From Homalodisca vitripennis (Eukaryota; Arthropoda; Insecta; Hemiptera; Cicadellidae), in contig NC_060213.1 of NCBI RefSeq assembly GCF_021130785.1, positions 130,400,001-130,464,000 on the forward strand: 64,000 nt of DNA. The letters run 5' to 3'. The notes beneath the pieces were generated by a model that saw only the letters and a program-made list of their open reading frames with translations, ran no database searches and was not told the origin of the DNA. Made by a program: the position numbers and the translations under genes. Positions 45,638 to 57,558 of this stretch are shown here, piece after piece (position 1 is the stretch's first letter; each line of letters starts with the position of its first letter).

Positions 45638-47421
45638 GACATACATGGGTGTACTGTGCCTACTGCTAGATCACAGCTGTAGCCTGCACTCATCCCGGTA
45701 TGGGTTTGCCCACAGCTGTAACAATAACATAACCGTGCTCTACTCGACTGTACAGTTATCCACTTTCTACTGTAGTGGCGAAGCGTGGAACAATGCCGAC
45801 ATACATGGGTGTACTGTGCCTACTGCTAGATCACAGCTGTAGCCTGCACTCATCCCGGTATGGGTTTGCCCACCGCTGTAACAATAACATAACCGTGCTC
45901 TACTCGACTGTACAGTTATCCACTTTCTACTGTAGTGGCGAAGCGTGGAACAATGCTGACATACATGGGTGTACTGTGCCTACAGCGAGATCACAGCTGT
46001 AGCCTGCACTCATCCCGGTATGGGTTTGCCCACAGCTGTAACAATAACATAACCGTGCTCTACTCGACTGTACAGTTATCCACTTTCTACTGTAGTGGCG
46101 AAGCGTGGAGCAATGCCGACATACATGGGTGTACTGTGCCTACAGCGAGATCACAGCTGTAGCCTGCACTCATCCCGGTATGGGTTTGCCCACAGCTGTA
46201 ACAATAACATAACCGTGCTCTACTCGACTGTACAGTTATCCACTTTCTACTGTAGTGGCGAAGCGTGGAGCAATGCCGACATACATGGGTGTACTGTGCC
46301 TACAGCTAGATCACAGCTGTAGCCTGCACTCATCCCGGTATGGGTTTGCCCACCGCTGTAACAATAACATAACCGTGCTCTACTCGACTGTACAGTTATC
46401 CACTTTCTACTGTAGTGGCGAAGCGTGGAGCAATGCCGACATACATGGGTGTACTGTGCCTACAGCGAGATCACAGCTGTAGCCTGCACTCATCCCGGTA
46501 TGGGTTTGCCCACAGCTGTAACAATAACATAACCGTGCTCTACTCGACTGTACAGTTATCCACTTTCTACTGTAGTGGCGAAGCGTGGAGCAATGCCGAC
46601 ATACATGGGTGTACTGTGCCTACAGCGAGATCACAGCTGTAGCCTGCACTCATCCCGGTATGGGTTTGCCCACAGCTGTAACAATAACATAACCGTGCTC
46701 TACTCGACTGTACAGTTATCCACTTTCTACTGTAGTGGCGAAGCGTGGAGCAATGCTGACATACATGGGTGTACTGTGCCTACAGCTAGATCACAGCTGT
46801 AGCCTGCACTCATCCCGGTATGGGTTTGCCCACAGCTGTAACAATAACATAACCGTGCTCTACTCGACTGTACGGTTATGTTATTAGATCCACTTTCTAC
46901 TGTAGTGGCGAAGCGTGGAGCAATGCTGACATACATGGGTGTACTGTGCCTACTGCTAGATCACAGCTGTAGCCTGCACTCATCCCGGTATGGGTTTGCC
47001 CACAGCTGTAACAATAACATAACCGTGCTCTACTCGACTGTACGGTTATGTTATTAGATCCACTTTCTACTGTAGTGGCGAAGCGTGGAGCAATGCTGAC
47101 ATACATGGGTGTACTATGCCTACAGCGAGATCACAGCTGTAGCCTGCACTCATCCCGGTATGGGTTTGCCCACAGCTGTAACAATAACATAACCGTGCTC
47201 TACTCGACTGTACAGTTATCCACTTTCTACTGTAGTGGCGAAGCGTGGAGCAATGCTGACATACATGGGTGTACTATGCCTACAGCGAGATCACAGCTGT
47301 AGCCTGCACTCATCCCGGTATGGGTTTGCCCACAGCTGTAACAATAACATAACCGTGCTCTACTCGACTGTACAGTTATCCACTTTCTACTGTAGTGGCG
47401 AAGCGTGGAACAATGCTGACA
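45638..47421 (+). repeat. Minisatellite, 160-bp unit, 11 copies
   Basis: CGACATACATGGGTGTACTG starts units every 160 bp, with two expanded units of 170 bp (boundaries near 46760-47090). Copies are over 95% alike by eye, so the array is young. Each unit has two CAGCTG E-boxes (TCACAGCTGTAG and CCACAGCTGTAA). The unit is open across its length in one frame, but 160 is not divisible by 3 and each copy restarts, so coding is unlikely. Confidence 0.95.
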
Positions 47422-47597
47422 TAACCATCCGCGATCGGGAACTTTGATGGAAGTCGCGCCCGACCAGACTGTGGGCATTTTTTCGTATCTTTCGCACAAC
47501 TCCCCGTGTAGTGGCAACACTGTTTGTACTGTGCTTTTGTGTGTTTTGGAGTTTGGAACTACCTCCAATTTGGAAAGTTGTTCTACGACTAGTAGTA

Positions 47598-48734
47598 CTA
47601 GCAGTTACCCGCGACTTCGCACGTAATTTCGTATTTTTTGCACCTGTATGAGCACGTCTGTGAATTATAATTCCAACACCAATGTTGATTTTGCCTTTTT
47701 TCCTATATATAAGCCTACTTTTGTGAAAATAGAACTAATTTATGTGTCATAGTCTTAAAATGTAAAGTAAAAGTTGGACTACATCGCCTCTTATATCTGC
47801 ATTGCTAGCAGTGACCCGCGGCTTTGCACGTAATTTAGTAGGCGTTGAACTGTTGGTTCGAGTTAATTATATTTCGGACGCCAATGACGAGTTTGCCTAG
47901 TTGTTGCTACCAAGAAAATACGTAAAAAGGGAATATTTATGGCCATTGTAATTTTTAATTTTTTCTTAGTGTGTTTTGTTCCATACTTGATTTTTCTTTG
48001 TTTCCCGATTGAAAATATTTACAAATGATATGTACAAGTCTACTTCTGTCAAAAGTGAACCAAGATGGGTTTTATATCAGTCTTTAAATTTAAAGTAGAA
48101 GTTAGATGGTAACATTTTATTTTAGATCTAGTAATTGATATTTGATAAAAATGTACAGTTTAAAATGCATTAACAATGACAATACATGTTTGTATCTTTA
48201 TAAACTGAAAAATATTCTTAATATTTTAGAACATTTAGAGCTGGAATTGGTACGTTAGTCAAGTCCAGCGAACTTTCATATAGTTCTTGCCGACTGCTTG
48301 AAAGGGAGTCAAATTCTGACCATCTTAGCCTATGTTTTGGAGCATTATCTAAGATAGATGAGAGTACTTACCTAATTGCTGAAATCTGAAACAACGTGAA
48401 AAATAATGGTTATTTCATAGAGACTGTAATGACAATAAATGTAAACATGTAAATGTAAGATAATAAACAATGTTTACACGGAACAGTTGATTGCATTATA
48501 CATGCTCTTTTAGTTACTATTTCACAACTGTAGAGACCAGGATGGGATTTTTCGCTACTTTAAAGACCAGTGGGGCGTAGCCCGGAGGGATTTTTGAAAT
48601 AAGAATAGGCCTATTATTCATCCCAGGAACCGTAAGAATGTCCATGTAAAATTTGAGTACAATCGGTTCAATGGTTTACCTGTGAAACTAAAATAAACAA
48701 ACAAAGGCACTTTCGGATTTATAATATATTAGGA
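47598..48734 (-). mobile_element. Helitron-like element, reverse orientation
   Basis: Read on the minus strand, the 5' end is TCCTAATATATTATAAATCC at 48734 (preceded by A) and the 3' end is GAAGTCGCGGGTAACTGCTAG at 47598, followed by T. A second 3' terminus (GCCGCGGGTCACTGCTAG) lies at 47805, so the element either acquired a duplicated end or two copies are nested. The interior has no Rep/helicase frame. Confidence 0.65.
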
Positions 48735-49394
48735 TGCATTGCAGTAGAAATCTCACAACATGGTTGACTGATATTAATTGTTAAAAGTTGTAAACAAAAT
48801 TGAAGTACGACTTTTCACGGGCACGTGTTTAATTCTCTTATTCATGTAGATTACTTAGAGTACAATAAGCGTGTATCACACCTGTCTTGTGAAACCAGAC
48901 ATAAAAACAACAATCAAGTAACCAAGGCAGCGCTACACATTACTGAGCACGTGCCTTACATACTGACCGACCCAGAGCATGAAGTTCTTCTCTTCTAAAC
49001 CAATAAACCTTCAACTGGGTAGGTAAAACTCGATAATAAAGTCCGCATTCGTTGTCCATGTACGGGTTAGTTGACCCTGTAGTAATTGCTGAACATTACC
49101 ACGGAAAACGTATTTGTTGTAAGGGAATGACATTGGGTATGACGTGGAAAAACATTCGGTTAATATTTGTATATTGACAATCGAGGAATTGTCAAAACTT
49201 TAATCATACATAATTATATAGAATGATATGGAATTGTATATGAGGCACGAATTTGTATACCCGACAAAAATTAAACAATGCTTCGTCTTCTTGAACGAAT
49301 TCGCCCGACAATAATTGAACGCATTTAAATTAAATACTTACACTCCATTTGTAAATAATCAGATTTTAAAATAATTTGTTTGAAGTTTGTGTTT

Positions 49395-49640
49395 GACAAT
49401 GGAAGGATTGTGAAGGAAACAGGATTTTTCGGACATTTGCCATCGTTCAGTGACGCAAATAATTAGTAACACAACGTTTCGAGACCTTCAATCTGGTCTC
49501 TTCTTCAGGTGAATAACCAACCTATCAAGTAATTTAAGTCGATGCTAATAAAAACAAATTATACCGTAGCGTTGTGACACGCATAAGTCAGAAATCACAA
49601 CCACCATGTTGTGTGTCAACTTCACTAACTTTAAAATATG
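49395..49640 (-). mobile_element. Dispersed retroelement 3' end, family A
   Basis: Contains CACAACGTTTCGAGACC, TCTGGTCTCTTCTTCAGGTG, TAGCGTTGTGACACGC and CACAACCACCATGTTGTGTG, matching 34360-34510 in the same orientation and part of 15850-16080 inverted. GGAAGGATTGTGAAGG lies at the left flank. Confidence 0.6.
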
Positions 49641-50009
49641 CACTCAATAAAACCAAAAGAAAACGCTATTGAAACTAATATAGGTCTACATTCAGTGGTT
49701 GGTCGGCGAATGCAGACCTATTGTTCTCATACGTATTTGGCTGAGTACATATAATTTTAGCCATTCAACGCGTGGTTACTGCAAGTCGGTAATGTGTAAA
49801 CATATGGACATATGGTAACAGCCCCCAGTCCGTGTGTGGTCCCCACTTTGTGTGTGACGAAATGTGCCCGCGTGCGTGTGGACTGTGTGGACTCTCAGAC
49901 CTGTCATTATGGCGTCAAATTATCGGTTGGAGAGTCGCCGCTGCGGATTGGCAAAGGAGAACGTGGAACTGTAAGACCACGCGGTTACCACACCTGTAAG
50001 TGTTGCAGT

Positions 50010-50185
50010 GTGTCACTGTTTGCACTGCAGGTGTTATCTAACAGCGGCGCGGCGGTGCGTCTAGAGGTCGCACGTTATCAGTGAGTCAGCACGTCTGCGC
50101 GCGCAAGCAAGGTGGTGCGAGTACGCTCAAGGTCACCTCGGTCAGTCGCAGTTCGCTCTCCAGACTGTTGCAGGATTTAGCTGGA
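50010..50185 (+). promoter_or_regulatory. CpG-rich block with TCAGTC initiator-like motif
   Basis: A CpG-rich stretch (GCGGCGCGGCGGTGCG, CTGCGCGCGCAAGC) leads to CGGTCAGTCGCAGTTCGCTC at about 50140. TCAGT is the arthropod initiator core. An open frame on the + strand (49812-50084) overlaps the block but shows no domain. Candidate transcription start, orientation plus. Confidence 0.3.
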
Positions 50186-50494
50186 CTCAAGTACGGTAGT
50201 GATGTTGAAGTCTATTCGAGTAATTTTACCCAGTCAGTTGCTCCGCAGTGAAGAGTTCTTTGATGACATCAAGAAATGTTAATAACGAAGCAACCTTGAG
50301 TTACTGAAGAACAAACATTATTAAATATTGACCCTTTCTGCTCCTGACTTCTGTACTACTCTACAATAAATGGAAATGTGGCTAACGTGAATCTTCACGT
50401 GGGTGTGGGAGAGTAAAGGATTTTCGGTAAGGAAATAGACTATTTCCTACACACAACGTAGGTAGGTTGGTGGGAAAGGGTTGGTTGATTCAAA

Positions 50495-50585
50495 GGGAAT
50501 GTTCAGTTAAACTACATTTCACCTTCTCTTAGGACTTCAGATATGGCACCAAGCGGAAGGTGAAAAGAAGCTGAACTAAACATTC
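50495..50585. other. Hairpin-forming dispersed repeat
   Basis: GTTCAGTTAAACTAC...TTCACCTTC pairs imperfectly with GGAAGGTGAA...GCTGAAC. The right half (GCACCAAGCGGAAGGTGAA) also occurs near 4748-4790, indicating an interspersed repeat. Family unknown. Confidence 0.4.
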
Positions 50586-51564
50586 GCACAGAATGTGTTT
50601 TTGATAAAAATTTCATTATTTTGTGTTAATACTGAAATTAGAAAAAAACACTTAAAAATTACCACACTAAGACTCATGGCATTATTTGAAAACTACATTC
50701 GAAATTCGTTTGGAATTATTCCTAAGCCAATACAAATATTGTAAGCTGGAATTGTGAGAAGTTTAGAGGAATGTTGATTCTATGTGCGAGGTTTATGAGT
50801 GTAATGCTGTATGCTTGCAAGCCATCATATCAAGGTCATGAAGGCAGTTACTGTGTACAGTGCGAGGACTTTAGCTGCGCGCGTGACCTTGAGTGATAGC
50901 GGGAGGGGTGGCGGGGTAGCATTATGCGCTGCGTCCCGAAAACATTTTCTGTGACTCATGGGTAAAACCCTCCTTTCAGGAATCGTATTGACCCAAATAA
51001 CTCATCACACTCACTACAATCAGTCTATTTTGTGACAGTGCTGATTTTTTTGGAATTAAATAATAAGAGAATACAAAATAATAACAATAATAGGACTTAT
51101 TCTTGTTTTAAACTTATTATAGTGTTGTTTAACGTGTTTTTAAAAATAACGTATTTGTCAATACTAATCTGCAAATCGAAATCGTGAGTTTAAAGTCGTT
51201 AAAGAGATTGTTGCGCCTTCATCTCTGCGGCTAGCACGTTAACGCAACCCGCCACACAGATAGCGTTTATTTGTTGAAAGGGTAGTATTAGGGCCCTACG
51301 AGCACAGCTAAATTCCTCCAACTGTACACGCTGATCCAAGGATCAATATTTAATTATCGCAACAATCTTAACCGGTCTGTTTGAGAACATTTTAAACTTA
51401 TTGGTAGAGTAGGATTGTAGTATAATACTGTACACTGGCTCACAATATTGCGTGGAGCCTCTGTCAGCACGGTGTAGCCTACAGTACGAAGCTATGTTTT
51501 TTCGTCTGTATTGAAAAGGCATGAGAGTTGGGAGTATTTAACGGAGTTAATCCCTTAGTCACGG

Positions 51565-52860
51565 AGTTTCAAGTTCAAGTTCAAAAACTCTTTATTCAAC
51601 AACTTACAAATCAAAATAAAATTTATTTCAAAATTTGCAAACAAGCACAGTACATATAATATGAATGAAATTAGTCCCACATTGGCCATAGAGGCTTGTG
51701 CGTGGTGACGAGTCAGTTTCTAGTTGCTGTGCACAGCGGTATCATAATACGTAGTTATCATTAATAACAATAAACTATTTTATATCTATTTTTAAAACAA
51801 TTATTAAGTATGAAATCTAAAATAATCTGTGTAATTTGTAGGCCACAGACAACATTAATTATGCTACAATACCCAATATAGTCTAATTATTTGATATAAA
51901 AGATCATATAAAAATAAGGTATGTTATTTGCTATAGTGCAAATAATTAAATTGAACAAAATTAATTACTAACGATACTTAGGTTAAATTTGGGTTACAGA
52001 TAAACAATTTTCTCCCAATGCGCAACATGCGCGTGCGGGAGTACAGTTGGGTTTAGAGTTTTCTGACGTTTTAAATGCAAATATCAAGTTCAATAATATA
52101 ATACCACATACTAATATTGTTTACTGCTGTGAGGCACAAGCGTTACATGCTAAGCAGTCTACATGCTTTATACAATTACTTGCTTTATACTACAAAATAT
52201 AACCAATACAAGCATAACAAGAAAACATAAATAGACAAGCACATATCACAAAACCAATTTGGATCCAGATAACAATTAATCAATATGTTAGGTTTTTTCA
52301 ACTGGCATACGTTTCAAATATTCAAGTGCTTTCATCTTCACCTTGGGTTTCTTTTCAAACCTAATTCTATCGCCTGATGTCTACTTGATTCTTTAGTTAA
52401 GAAAGGGACTCTTAAAACTATTTGTTGGCTAGCTCTAGTGACTCTATTAATTTCTCTAAGATCAAATTGGTAAATAAATTTAGTAATATACAAGATTACT
52501 GAATACCTATGCAGTTGCTCAAATGTTAATATTATATTCTTTTCTGTAGAAAGGTAGCTCATTCTTTCCATGCGTTTTACATTGTATTTAGTTCTCACAG
52601 CATGCCTTTGATTCATAATAACTGATTTTAAACAAGAATTGTAGGCTCCACCATAATGAATCATTCCAAACCTCATCAGACTTTCAAACCAAGTAAGATA
52701 CACATTCATTAATTGGTCATGTCTTATAAAACCTGGTGATACGAAACATAATTTACCTTTTTTAATTTCAATGGTAAAACATTGATGCGATGGTCCCATT
52801 TAAGGCGTTTATACACATGCCTAGATATTTTACACAGTCTACTACCTCAAGATTACTCTA
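51565..52860 (-). pseudogene. Non-LTR retrotransposon remnant with RT C-terminal frame and 3' tail
   Basis: On the minus strand the open frame from 52799 to 52338 (153 aa) has LTWFESLMRFGMIHYGGAYN, equivalent to the Sx(L/M)RFGxxxWG block, and later ILTFEQLHRYSVILYITKF, the following conserved helix of Jockey/R1-like ORF2 C termini. Upstream, past a frameshift, ISRHVYK near 52825 fits the ...LGV... block. The 3' end at about 51570 has AATAAAGAGTTTTTGAACTT and a (TTGAAC)n tail, typical of this group. The 5' end is truncated. Confidence 0.8.
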
Positions 52861-53484
52861 AGCACAATTATAAATACACTGGTGCCTGTGACACATTAAA
52901 TTAAATTCCTGTTGTAAATGCTCATTAGTGAGGTGATAATCATAAAAAGAGTTTCGCCTCACATATACGACCTTGCCTGTACTGTCTGGTGTTCCCGCCT
53001 GAGCAGGAAGTCCCAGCCGTCCATTATCCACGGCCAATATGGGAACTGGCGGTGAAACTCGCATTCAGCTTCTATCATTGACAGGCGGCGGCATTGCCTG
53101 AGAGTAGGAAATATGGGAACATTGTTGATCGGGTGATTGATCGACTTTTCCTCCCTCTCTCTTACACTTTTCCTTTCGTTTCCCATCGTCGACCGTGGGC
53201 TGCCGTATTATGCTGTATCATACCGTCGTTTTATATATAGAAATCATATAAACTAAGTAAGAATGTGCGGTATAGTAAAATCCTAGTGTGCTCTTGTTAT
53301 ATTCCTCCTTCATATAAACAATATATCATGAAACATAGTTAGCACTAACCTACAATACACGTTTGGCCGATATGAATTATGCAAATGTTACTGTAGTTTT
53401 GTATTCCAGCTCGTAAATTCTTATCTAGCTAGTAAGCTGTAGGAAAAATAATTGTATTGATGTATAGGCAATTGTACTATATTA

Positions 53485-54095
53485 AGGCGCCAGGTTGTGA
53501 CACGACGCGGCGGTAGAATTGTATCTCGGTTTGTTGACGGAAGCACAGCTGCTGCGTAGTAAATTGTTATCACGGTGTGTATGGAATGTTGACGCAGTCC
53601 GGCAGCGGCAGGTTGTGACACGACGCGGCGGTGGAATTGTATCTCGGTTTGTTGACGGAAGCACAGCTGCTGCGTAGTGAATTGTTATCACGGTGTGTAT
53701 GGAATGTTGACGCAGTCCGGCAGCGGCAGGTTGTGACCCGACGCGGCGGTGGAATTGTATCTCGGTTTGTTGACGGAAGCACAGCTGCTGCGTAGTGAAT
53801 TGTTATCACGGTGTGTATGGAATGTTGACGCAGTCCGGCAGCGGCAGGTTGTGACACGACGCGGCGGTGGAATTGTATCTCGGTTTGTTGACGGAAGCAC
53901 AGCTGCTGCGTAGTAAATTGTTATCACGGTGTGTATGGAATGTTGACGCAGTCCGGCAGCGGCAGGTTGTGACACGACGCGGCGGTGGAATTGTATCTCG
54001 GTTTGTTGACGGAAGCACAGCTGCTGCGTAGTAAATTGTTATCACGGTGTGTATGGAATGTTGACGCAGTCCGGCAGCGGCAGGTTGTGACTCTG
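53485..54095 (+). repeat. Minisatellite, 118-bp unit, about 5.2 copies
   Basis: The unit begins GGCAGGTTGTGACACGACGC and includes CGGCGGTGGAATTGTATCTC, GGAAGCACAGCTGCTGCGTA and CACGGTGTGTATGGAATGTT. Copies are nearly identical, CpG-rich, and each has a CAGCTG E-box. 118 is not a multiple of 3; the antisense Arg/Thr-rich frames are artefacts. Confidence 0.95.
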
Positions 54096-54890
54096 CGCCG
54101 TACGGTAGTTAGCATGCTCGCTCAGCCGTGCTCAGGCAAGGTCATACCACACTGTAGTATACATTCGGACTTCCTGCCTCCGGCCACTTTCAATACTTCG
54201 ATTTCCCGCCAGTGCTAATTTGTACAAAGCTCGCCAGAAGTGGTTTAATCTTATAGTGAGATTTGTAAAACGAAGTGTTGAAACATGATGACTTTTGTTA
54301 TGATTCGCTTTTGATGCAGTTCGGCTCTATTAAATTAGACATTGTAATTTATTGGAGTTTAAATTTGATTTCAGCGAGAATAGTTGAACACGAAAAATCT
54401 TGCTTCGCTCGGGAATTGTCCTTGTGGAAATAAAATAAATTTAAATATAACAGTTTTCTTCGACTCTCTGTTATGGGTTTATATCAGATCCCATAGTACT
54501 GATAACTGCGAAATAAAAATGTTTAATTATGATTTCGATCTCTTCTCTAGATTTCAGAATACGGATTTGATTCCAAATATTACAATGTAGAATTAGTGTA
54601 ATGTTTTCATTCATGAAGTTTCCACATAAATAGCCCAGTATCATAAGGTAATTCCCTTTACTAGTGTGCTGGAGGATTCTGCATTATCTACACATAGTAA
54701 AGGGTAACTTTGTATTCAGTCAGTCTATATAAACTTAGACGCTACTGACAAATACGTAACGCCCGTTTGTCGCCAAATTTCTCATCGTACAGCATACTAT
54801 AGGCAATGACAATGTTCTGGTGTTTGTACATTAAAGCCTGGTTTGGCCCTAATGATAAACATGTATTGTGGCACACACATTCAACCCAAT
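54096..54890. other. No gene supported
   Basis: After a short GC-rich exit from the minisatellite (54096-54200) the sequence is AT-rich with no exon, array or transposon end that I can identify. Confidence 0.5.
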
Positions 54891-54894
54891 GGCA

Positions 54895-55190
54895 GAGCGG
54901 GCTTTTACAACGTTGCCAGGTTTGCTTGTCAGCGCGGACATTGTACAGGAGTTGTTGCTGTTAAAAGAAACCACTGCGGTATCTCTGAAAGGAAACTCGT
55001 CTCCGACGTGTCTCACGTGTGAATCACTGTAACCGGAGAGACCGGCGCGTCAGCGTTGACAGTGTCAAGTAGCAGACTGTGTGTCGTAGCTGCGTCAGCA
55101 GAACTGCTGTTACCGTCGCGCTGAGTCGGCTGTTTGGTGTTTCTCTTCCGTCGTGTGCAGATAAAAACGGACCTTTATTATCCATCTGGT
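54895..55190 (+). promoter_or_regulatory. GC-rich block, possible leader exon upstream of the Par-3 exon
   Basis: Holds CCGGAGAGACCGGCGCGTCA, CGTCGCGCTGAGTCGG and GTGCGGGAGGGG-like stretches in AT-rich DNA. It lies about 1 kb before the Par-3 exon. No MKVTVCFG-type translation was found in it. It could be an alternative promoter for a transcript starting inside the gene. Confidence 0.25.
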
Positions 55191-56189
55191 GCGGGAGGGG
55201 GACTTCGTGTTTGTCTTCCTATGCGACGATTCTTGGAAGAAAGTGCCTAGAAGCTGAAAATATGGTACATAGGTTATCTTGGTCCAAGGGAAAACTCTAC
55301 TGGTTTTGAGGACAAAAGGTTAAAATTAAATTCTAAATTTTTACATTGGTCTTAAGGGCAACGGTGGTGGCAACTGGGAAATCTCAGAATAAACAAAACC
55401 AGTACAATCATAGCACATGTGATGAAAGTTACGTTGTTAGTTTGAATTATATTTTCTTGGGTCCTTCGATTCATTGTTTTATCGGTTTATTCCACCCACT
55501 TGAATATGGATGGTAGCTATGTAGGAACTAATTTTGGATTATATGATCATGTTCAATGTAAAATATCAGAAGAGGATTAGTTGGATTGACTGTACTCAAT
55601 AGTTGATTGTCCACCCCTATTAATGTCAGCCTGGGTAGTTCTGAAGGACTTCCGAAACATCCATCCTCAGAAACCTCAATATGCCAATTAATGAATATGT
55701 GAAGCGTTGAATACTCATGCTTGAATTTAGTTTTCGAAATTTACTCTGCTACTGTTTTGCTACATATAAAAGCACCATACTGACAAATTTAATATTTTTG
55801 TTTTGTAAACTAATCAACTTTTTTGAAAAGGAAATTGAAAATGCTAATTTTATGAAGTGTAATTTGTGTTACTCTATTTTTTCTCATTTTTTACGTTCTT
55901 CATTTTATTGTTGGATTCTGTTCCTATTCTTTGGTTGAATGTCTTATTCTCTGGAAGTACCCAATTGTAGGTGTTCATTGTGACATAAAATCAAACGAAA
56001 GAGTAAATAACTATATGGTTTGAAGGTTAGTTTCTCCTATAACAACAACCAAGTCCATTTCTGCTCTTACTTCATCTGTTAAGTTTGTCTTGCTAATGCT
56101 ACTACAACCAGGTTCCTGTGCTGATCTGCCTCCACCTGTTAAGCTTATCTTGATAATAGGTACCCATTAACACTTAGGCATTTCCATAA

Positions 56190-56456
<267 letters not shown>

Positions 56457-56559
56457 TAAGGAGAGATCACATCTTCAGAAATACTAAGTAATATCTCATA
56501 CATGAGTGTGAAATATTACTTTGCCAAAGCAACATGGACTTTAAAACGGTGTTACAAAT

Positions 56560-57558
56560 TCATGTTGTTGGTATGAGACTTGCCAAGCAACACACCACAG
56601 TAAGTTCTCCTGAACAATAATTGTTCGGAGGGTGAGTGGCTGAATGCGTGCTCGTACCAAGATTCTTGCTGGGATTGCGTTGCCAGGCAACACACCACAG
56701 TAAGATGTCCTGAACAATTGTTATGAGGGTGAGTGGCTGAAAGCGTGCTTGTATCAAGATTCTCATGTAGAAGTGACAGTGGTTTAGAACCAATACACTG
56801 GAAGACACTAGTATGGCTTGCTGGGATTGCGTTGCCAGGCAACACACCACAGTAAGATGTCCTGAACAATTGTTATGAGGGTGAGTGGCTGAACTGAAAG
56901 CGTGCTTGTATCAAGATTCTCATGTAGAAGTGACAGTGGTTTTAGAACCAATACACTGGAAGACACTAGTATGGGCTTGCTGGGATTTGCGTTGCCAGGC
57001 AACACACCACAGTAGATGTCCTGAACAATTTTTATGAGGGTGAGTGGCTGAAAGCGTGCTTGTATCAAGATTCTCATGTAGAAGTGACAGTGGTTTAGAA
57101 CCAATACACTGGAAGACACTAGTATGGCTTGCTGGGATTGCGTTGCCAGGCAACACACCACAGTAAGATGTCCTGAACAATTGTTATGAGGGTGAGTGGC
57201 TGAAAGCGTGCTTGTATCAAGATTCTCATGTAGAAGTGACAGTGGTTTTAGAACCAATACACTGGAAGACACTAGTATGGCTTGCTGGGATTGCGTTGCC
57301 AGGCAACACACCACAGTAAGATGTCCTGAACAATTGTTATGAGGGTGAGTGGCTGAAAGCGTGCTTGTATCAAGATTCTCATGTAGAAAGTGACAGTGGT
57401 TTAGAAACCAATACACTGGAAGACACTAGTATGGCTTGCTGGGATTGCGTTGCCAAGGCAACACACCACAGTAAGATGTCCTGAAACAATTGTTATGAGG
57501 GGTGAGTGGCTTAAAGCGTGCTTGTATCAAGATTCTCATGTAGAAGTGACAGTGGTTT
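56560..57558 (+). repeat. Minisatellite, about 153-bp unit with RFX X-box, 7 copies (continues at 60358)
   Basis: CAACACACCACAG recurs at 56588, 56688, 56840, 57000, 57151, 57304 and 57459. The second unit is shortened to 100 bp and later ones are 151-160 bp. Most units contain GTTGCCAGGCAAC, a perfect palindrome with a 1-base centre that fits the RFX X-box consensus RYYRYYN1-3RRNRAC; the unit at 57459 has a 2-base centre. It starts 130 bp after the Par-3 exon, in its intron. A hAT element interrupts it at 57559. Confidence 0.9.

Noticed and set aside
45638..47421. Series of identical 75-aa open frames as a multigene peptide cluster
   Set aside because: Each frame is one period of a 160-bp minisatellite, the period is not a multiple of 3, and the antisense strand is equally open.
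56808..57416. 202-aa minus-strand frame
   Set aside because: It is a read through the 153-bp X-box minisatellite, kept open because several units happen to be close to multiples of 3.
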